DNA of 64,000 nt from Runella slithyformis DSM 19594 (GTDB lineage Bacteria; Bacteroidota; Bacteroidia; Cytophagales; Spirosomataceae), in assembly GCF_000218895.1 (NCBI RefSeq), contig NC_015703.1, positions 4,539,001 through 4,603,000 of the forward strand, given 5' to 3'. Positions 61,314-64,000 of this stretch are shown one piece after another (position 1 is the stretch's first letter; each line of letters begins with the position of its first letter). The translations under genes and the position numbers were made by a program. The notes under the pieces were generated by a model. That model saw nothing but the letters and a program-made list of their open reading frames with translations. It searched no databases and was not told the DNA's origin.

Positions 61314-62051
61314 AGTTCATTGATTTTTTGACGATTTTCTAAATTTGTAGCCTATTTAAACATGGCTCGCTATCAATTTGACCCAATTTTTGAAGAGCAT
61401 TTTGTTAGTGTCTGTAATCAATCAGACAGTATGGCCCAAGCGGCTGTATCACTCGGAATGAATTATAAAACACTATGCTTTCATGCAAAAAGATTGGATT
61501 GTTTTAGGTCAAATCAATCCGGTAAAGGCTTTCTTAAAAAGCCTTCGAAACAACCAGTCCCATTAGAATTGATTTTTAATGGAAGCTATTCGACTTATCA
61601 ATCATACAAATTGAAAAAGAGATTATTGAAAGAAGGTTACAAGTTACATCAATGCGAAAATTGTGGTTTAGATCAATGGTTTGGGAAACCTATTCCATTA
61701 GAATTACATCACATTGATGGTAACAGGCTTAATAACACTCTGGGAAATTTGAGTTTATTGTGTCCTAATTGTCACGCATTTACGGAGAATTATCGTGCGA
61801 AAAACATCAAAAATTTGAGTGCACAGACGGAAACGTTTGATGTAGAATCGCTTAAAATCGGGGAAGTCTTCACAGTAATGTATGATAATCCCGAGCCAAG
61901 TCCCGAAATTGTTGGGAAAGGTGTAGAGACTTAACAGGCGAAATCTAAGTTCCGAAGCAAATTCGGGATAAGATTAAGAGAAAGTCCAGACCACAAATTC
62001 CAAGCCGATTCATATCGGACTATGGAAGCGACGAAAGTCGTAGGAGGTACG
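61314..62051 (+). ncRNA. Group I intron in tRNA-Leu(UAA), IC3-like
   Basis: 738 bases ending in G (62051). I can fold the standard group I helices. P1: exon ACUU (61310-61313) with GAGU (61817-61820), giving the U.G pair at the splice site. P2: 61824-61829/61834-61839 with GAAA loop. P3: UCGCUU 61848-61853/AGGCGA 61936-61941. P4: UCGGG 61858-61862/CCCGA 61890-61894. P6: UCCC/GGGA 61901-61917. P7: GACUU 61928-61932/AAGUC 61982-61986. P8: 61942-61975. P9: about 61996-62030. GGTGTAGAGACT and AAGAGAAAGTCC closely resemble the R and S elements I recall from the Anabaena tRNA-Leu intron. The first 500 bases form a P1 loop holding an HNH gene. Confidence 0.92.
61362..61934 (+). CDS. HNH homing endonuclease encoded in the group I intron
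   Basis: A 190-residue protein. Residues about 22-50 (SMAQAAVSLGMNYKTLCFHA) suggest a helix-turn-helix. The HNH module spans about 98-143: zinc cysteines in CENC (98, 101) and CPNC (134, 137), ELHHIDGN with the catalytic His (116/117), then NN and CH. Such enzymes cut intron-less copies of the insertion site, here probably the anticodon region of tRNA-Leu. The gene begins in the P1 loop, and its last 39 codons (from about 152) are the sequence that forms the 3' strand of P1, then P2, P3, P4, P5, P6 and the 5' strand of P7. No ribosome site is obvious. Confidence 0.88.
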   Translation: MARYQFDPIFEEHFVSVCNQSDSMAQAAVSLGMNYKTLCFHAKRLDCFRSNQSGKGFLKKPSKQPVPLELIFNGSYSTYQSYKLKKRLLKEGYKLHQCENCGLDQWFGKPIPLELHHIDGNRLNNTLGNLSLLCPNCHAFTENYRAKNIKNLSAQTETFDVESLKIGEVFTVMYDNPEPSPEIVGKGVET

Positions 62052-62105
62052 AAAATCCTGTGAGCCGAAACGCTCGTACGGGTTCGATTCCCGTCCCCGG
62101 TACCA

Positions 62106-62150
62106 AAGCCTAAAATGCTATACATTAGCGTTTTAGGCTTTTTTTATTTG
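62106..62150 (+). terminator. Terminator of the tRNA-Leu transcript
   Basis: AAAGCCTAAAA pairs with TTTTAGGCTTT around a 15-base loop, then T tract. Confidence 0.88.
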
Positions 62151-62232
62151 GGGCTTTTGAGCACTTGGTGTTTCAATTTTTCAAAATGACACATTTTTTG
62201 GATCAATTCCAAAAGTTGTGGAGTAACTTGGA

Positions 62233-63216
62233 TTAAGCATATAACTGCGTTAGCCGATAAAGAAAGAATTCTACATTCCTTACCCCTCTGAACTGAGCTC
62301 GAAAAGCTTTAATCTTGGCATTAAAAGATTCGGCAGACGCGTTCGTACTTCGATTATCAAAATAGTTAAGGATGGTTTCATAATGGTTTTGAATAGAACG
62401 CGCCACCGTGTTGAAGGCTTTAAATCCTGACTGACGAACCTTTTCATGCCATTTGGCCAGTCTGGCCAATCCATAAAGTTTATCAGTAGTATTCTCAAAA
62501 ATATGGCTCAAGGCCATCGTTAACTCATAGGCTTTTTTCAAATCAGGATAGCGCTCAAAAAGTAGTGTTGCCCTTTGTTTTTGATTCTCTGTCCAATCTT
62601 TCTCCTTTTTGTAGAGCACATACCTGCTGCGAGCTAATAATTGTTTAAGGGTGTCTCCATTAGCGAGAACTTCAGCATGGTAAGGTTGTTGACTGATTTT
62701 AGCTTGTTCTATGGCTTCATTTTCGGCATCTATGGCCTGCCATCGATACTTGATCCTGATTTCCTGTAAAGCTTCGGAGGCCAATTTCTGTACATGGAAA
62801 CGGTCAGTGACTTGGGTAGCCAAAGGGAAACAGCGCTTGGCGATTAAAGCCATATTACCGGCCATGTCCAGCGTAATTTCAAGGACTTTTTTACGAGGTC
62901 TTACAGGTATCCTGCGAAGAATTTCAATGACTGTTTCAGCCTTTGTACCCGCAATAATTGCTACAATGCTCCCTTTTCTGCCTTTGGCTGCTTTATTGGT
63001 AAGAATAGTGTATAACTCCCCATCAGATAACGAGGTTTCATCAATGGAAAGATGAGTTCCCATATTTTGAGGGTATAACAGCCATAGTTTAGCATTAGAC
63101 TTTTGATTCCAATGTTTGAATCCACCTTGGCAATCTTTGTAGTGACGAAGCAGATTCCGACCCTTCACGCCATAAAACTCTCCGATTGAATTTGTACTAT
63201 TCGGATTCGTATCCAC
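62233..63216 (-). CDS. Transposase, ISAon1 family (main chain)
   Basis: A 327-residue ISL3-related DDE transposase. HLSIDETSLSDGELYTIL supplies the first acid (IDE), LDMAGNMALIAKRCFP and VTDRFHVQKLASEAL the D-R-F-H motif with the second Asp, and STNASAESFNAKIKAFRAQF the glutamate near the C-terminus. It starts within the upstream gene (20-base overlap) in another frame, a layout I recall for ISAon1 elements with a separate N-terminal protein. All catalytic motifs appear intact. Confidence 0.9.
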   Translation of the reverse strand: MDTNPNSTNSIGEFYGVKGRNLLRHYKDCQGGFKHWNQKSNAKLWLLYPQNMGTHLSIDETSLSDGELYTILTNKAAKGRKGSIVAIIAGTKAETVIEILRRIPVRPRKKVLEITLDMAGNMALIAKRCFPLATQVTDRFHVQKLASEALQEIRIKYRWQAIDAENEAIEQAKISQQPYHAEVLANGDTLKQLLARSRYVLYKKEKDWTENQKQRATLLFERYPDLKKAYELTMALSHIFENTTDKLYGLARLAKWHEKVRQSGFKAFNTVARSIQNHYETILNYFDNRSTNASAESFNAKIKAFRAQFRGVRNVEFFLYRLTQLYA

Positions 63217-63559
63217 TGATACCTTTTAAAAAATTCGCGAATTCACTTGTCATTCGCGTTCCTTTGCTTACTTCTGCCCAGTCTCTGTAAACTACTTTAC
63301 CTGTTTGGGTATTGAGCCATCGGCGGCGCTTAATGTGAAGAAAGACCTTTTGCCCACGCAGGGGAAAGTCTTGGACAGTTATGGGCGCAAAAAAACCTTT
63401 GGATAACAAATTTTTCCGCTCAGAGTCTCGATCGTCTGTATTTTTCTCTGTAAGATGGATATGGAAGACACCCTCTTGGCGGTTAATAGTAGTCAATTCA
63501 AAATTTTCCAAAATGAACTCGGGCAACAGGAACTGAACGATAGGTAGGAAACTCTCCAA
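63197..63559 (-). CDS. ISAon1 family transposase N-terminal region protein
   Basis: A 120-residue protein encoded just before the main transposase. It opens LPIVQFLLPEFILENFELT and contains a FPLRGQKVFLHIKRRRWLN stretch and TSEFANFLKG at the end, a pattern typical of the N-terminal DNA-binding part of ISL3/ISAon1 transposases encoded as a separate gene. It overlaps the main chain by 20 bases. Confidence 0.88.
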   Translation of the reverse strand: MESFLPIVQFLLPEFILENFELTTINRQEGVFHIHLTEKNTDDRDSERKNLLSKGFFAPITVQDFPLRGQKVFLHIKRRRWLNTQTGKVVYRDWAEVSKGTRMTSEFANFLKGISGYESE

Positions 63560-63591
63560 AGCAAGTACGTTTGATTAAAAGCATAAACTTA

Positions 63592-63708
63592 AAAAAATCC
63601 AACCTCCTCCACAACTTTTGAACTTGATCCAAAAAATCCAACCTCCTCCACAACTTTTGAACTTGATCCAAAAAATCCAACCTCCTCCACAACTTTTGAA
63701 CTTGATCC
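63592..63708. repeat. Three tandem 39-bp copies of the IS terminal repeat
   Basis: Units at 63592-63630, 63631-63669 and 63670-63708 are identical over 39 bases and each carries the ISAon1-like end (CTCCACAACTTTTGAACTTG). Confidence 0.95.
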
Positions 63709-63739
63709 TCCTTTGGTGGGAGTTGAGGCAGTAAAAAAC

Positions 63740-63768
63740 AAAAAAGGTCAAGCCTGAGGCTTAACCTT
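63740..63768 (-). terminator. Terminator of the tRNA-Val(UAC) pair
   Basis: On the minus strand, AGGTTAAGCC / GGCTTGACCT stem with a short loop, then a T-rich tract. Confidence 0.75.
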
Positions 63769-63771
63769 TAG

Positions 63772-63846
63772 TGGGAGTTGAGGGATTCGAACCCCCGACC
63801 CTCTGCTTGTAAGGCAGATGCTCTGAACCGGCTGAGCTAAACTCCC
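63772..63846 (-). tRNA. tRNA-Val(UAC), second copy of tandem pair
   Basis: Minus-strand cloverleaf. The acceptor GGGAGTT pairs with AACTCCC, the anticodon arm TCTGC-CTTACAA-GCAGA has anticodon TAC, and the T arm is GGGGGTTCGAATCCC. CCA not encoded. It differs from its neighbour by one D-arm base (CCGG against CTGG). Confidence 0.93.
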
Positions 63847-63879
63847 TTCTTTGATTGAAGGCTATGTATTTTACTTTAG

Positions 63880-63954
63880 TGGGAGTTGAGGGATTCGAAC
63901 CCCCGACCCTCTGCTTGTAAGGCAGATGCTCTGAACCAGCTGAGCTAAACTCCC
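63880..63954 (-). tRNA. tRNA-Val(UAC), first copy of tandem pair
   Basis: Same cloverleaf as the neighbouring gene with one D-arm difference. Probably transcribed together on the minus strand from a promoter at or beyond the window edge. Confidence 0.93.
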
Positions 63955-64000
63955 CTTTATAACGCTATTTGACTCGTTGTCTGCGTTTGGGAGTGCAAAT

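Larger units (their letters stand above)
61279..62105 (+). tRNA. tRNA-Leu(UAA), split by a group I intron
   Basis: Exon 1 (61279-61313) holds acceptor GCCGGGG, D arm and anticodon stem CAGGA with loop bases CTT. Exon 2 (62052-62105) begins AAAATCCTG and continues with the variable arm, T arm (GGGTTCGATTCCC), acceptor CCCCGGT, discriminator A and encoded CCA. Joined, the anticodon arm is CAGGA-CTTAAAA-TCCTG with anticodon TAA. The intron lies between anticodon bases 34 and 35, exactly the position of the tRNA-Leu(UAA) intron of cyanobacteria and plastids. The first acceptor pair is a G-U wobble. An 8-bp hairpin (61271-61290) overlaps the 5' end. Confidence 0.93.
62200..63708 (-). mobile_element. 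ISAon1-like insertion sequence with tripled right end
   Basis: Terminal inverted repeats are GGATCAATTCCAAAAGTTGTGGAG (62200 onward) and, on the other strand from 63708, GGATCAAGTTCAAAAGTTGTGGAG. The right-end repeat is present three times in tandem (39-bp units at 63592-63630, 63631-63669, 63670-63708). Two overlapping genes encode the N-terminal region and the main transposase. No target duplication is found, which may reflect the rearranged end. Confidence 0.85.

Noticed and set aside
61362-61934. IscB/HEARO-type RNA-guided nuclease
   Set aside because: The protein is only 190 residues with an HNH module and no RuvC domain, and the RNA is a group I intron splitting a tRNA.
61976-61990. 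RNase P RNA-like conserved region (GAGAAAGTCC)
   Set aside because: The surrounding bases fold as P7/P8 of the group I intron, and no other RNase P elements are present.
61931-62125. Minus-strand 64-codon frame over the tRNA-Leu 3' exon
   Set aside because: Shadow of the intron core and tRNA exon; no coding features.
63498-63692. 64-codon frame with WRRLDFLDQVQKL repeats
   Set aside because: It is only a translation of the tandem IS terminal repeats.
63592-63708. CRISPR array or satellite
   Set aside because: The three 39-bp units are directly adjacent without spacers, and each contains the terminal repeat of the neighbouring insertion sequence.

Overview
The window looks like chromosome from a Gram-negative, gliding-type member of the Bacteroidota, probably a Cytophagales/Spirosomaceae relative such as Runella. 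The evidence is two gliding-motility-type and one type-A secretion (T9SS) C-terminal domains, DUF6089 and OmpA/TSP3 outer-membrane proteins, lpxK, menC, and promoters of the Bacteroidota form TTTG-N18-23-TAnnTTTG. The phylum call is firm; the genus is a guess.

Layout. 1-7.8 kb: a nucleotidyltransferase-like gene, a decayed wzi capsule gene, a sugar-1-phosphate transferase, and secreted surface proteins. 7.9-12.15 kb: a nest of three insertion sequences. An ISKra4-like element with 8-bp target duplications was split by a 1,681-bp DDE element and then by an IS110-family element that carries a bridge-RNA-like leader. 12.2-29.8 kb: a minus-strand O-antigen/capsule locus (wza, wzz, wzy, wzx, glycosyltransferases, FkbM methyltransferases). 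It includes a Wbp-type module for a 2,3-diamino uronic acid (WbpB/WlbA oxidoreductase, WbpE-like aminotransferase, WbpD-like acetyltransferase). It also has an amidotransferase trio (WbpG, HisH, HisF) expected to make an acetamidino sugar. 30-33 kb: an APC permease, a UMF1-family MFS protein and tRNA-Val(GAC). 33.0-34.7 kb: a second, apparently identical, inverted copy of the 1,681-bp element with its own 6-bp target duplication.

34.7-48.3 kb: a second minus-strand glycan operon, with a GT39, a split transketolase, an epimerase-glycosyltransferase fusion, an acyltransferase, GT2 and an SGNH/AlgX-like protein. 48.8-61 kb: mostly plus-strand genes: a GMC dehydrogenase and its Tat-exported partner, a T9SS protein, convergent lpxK, menC, a sulfite-oxidase-like protein, leucyl aminopeptidase, OmpA/TSP3 and its barrel paralogue, and a UbiA-family protein.

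61.1-64 kb holds the most striking locus. tRNA-Gly(GCC) is followed by a tRNA-Leu(UAA) gene split in the anticodon loop by a 738-nt group I intron. I could fold P1 to P9, and the core closely resembles the cyanobacterial/plastid tRNA-Leu intron. An HNH homing-endonuclease gene starts inside the P1 loop and reads through the P1 to P7 core. An ISAon1-like element with a triplicated right terminal repeat and two tandem tRNA-Val(UAC) genes close the window. All folds and alignments were done by eye and from memory of the families; no search or folding program was run.
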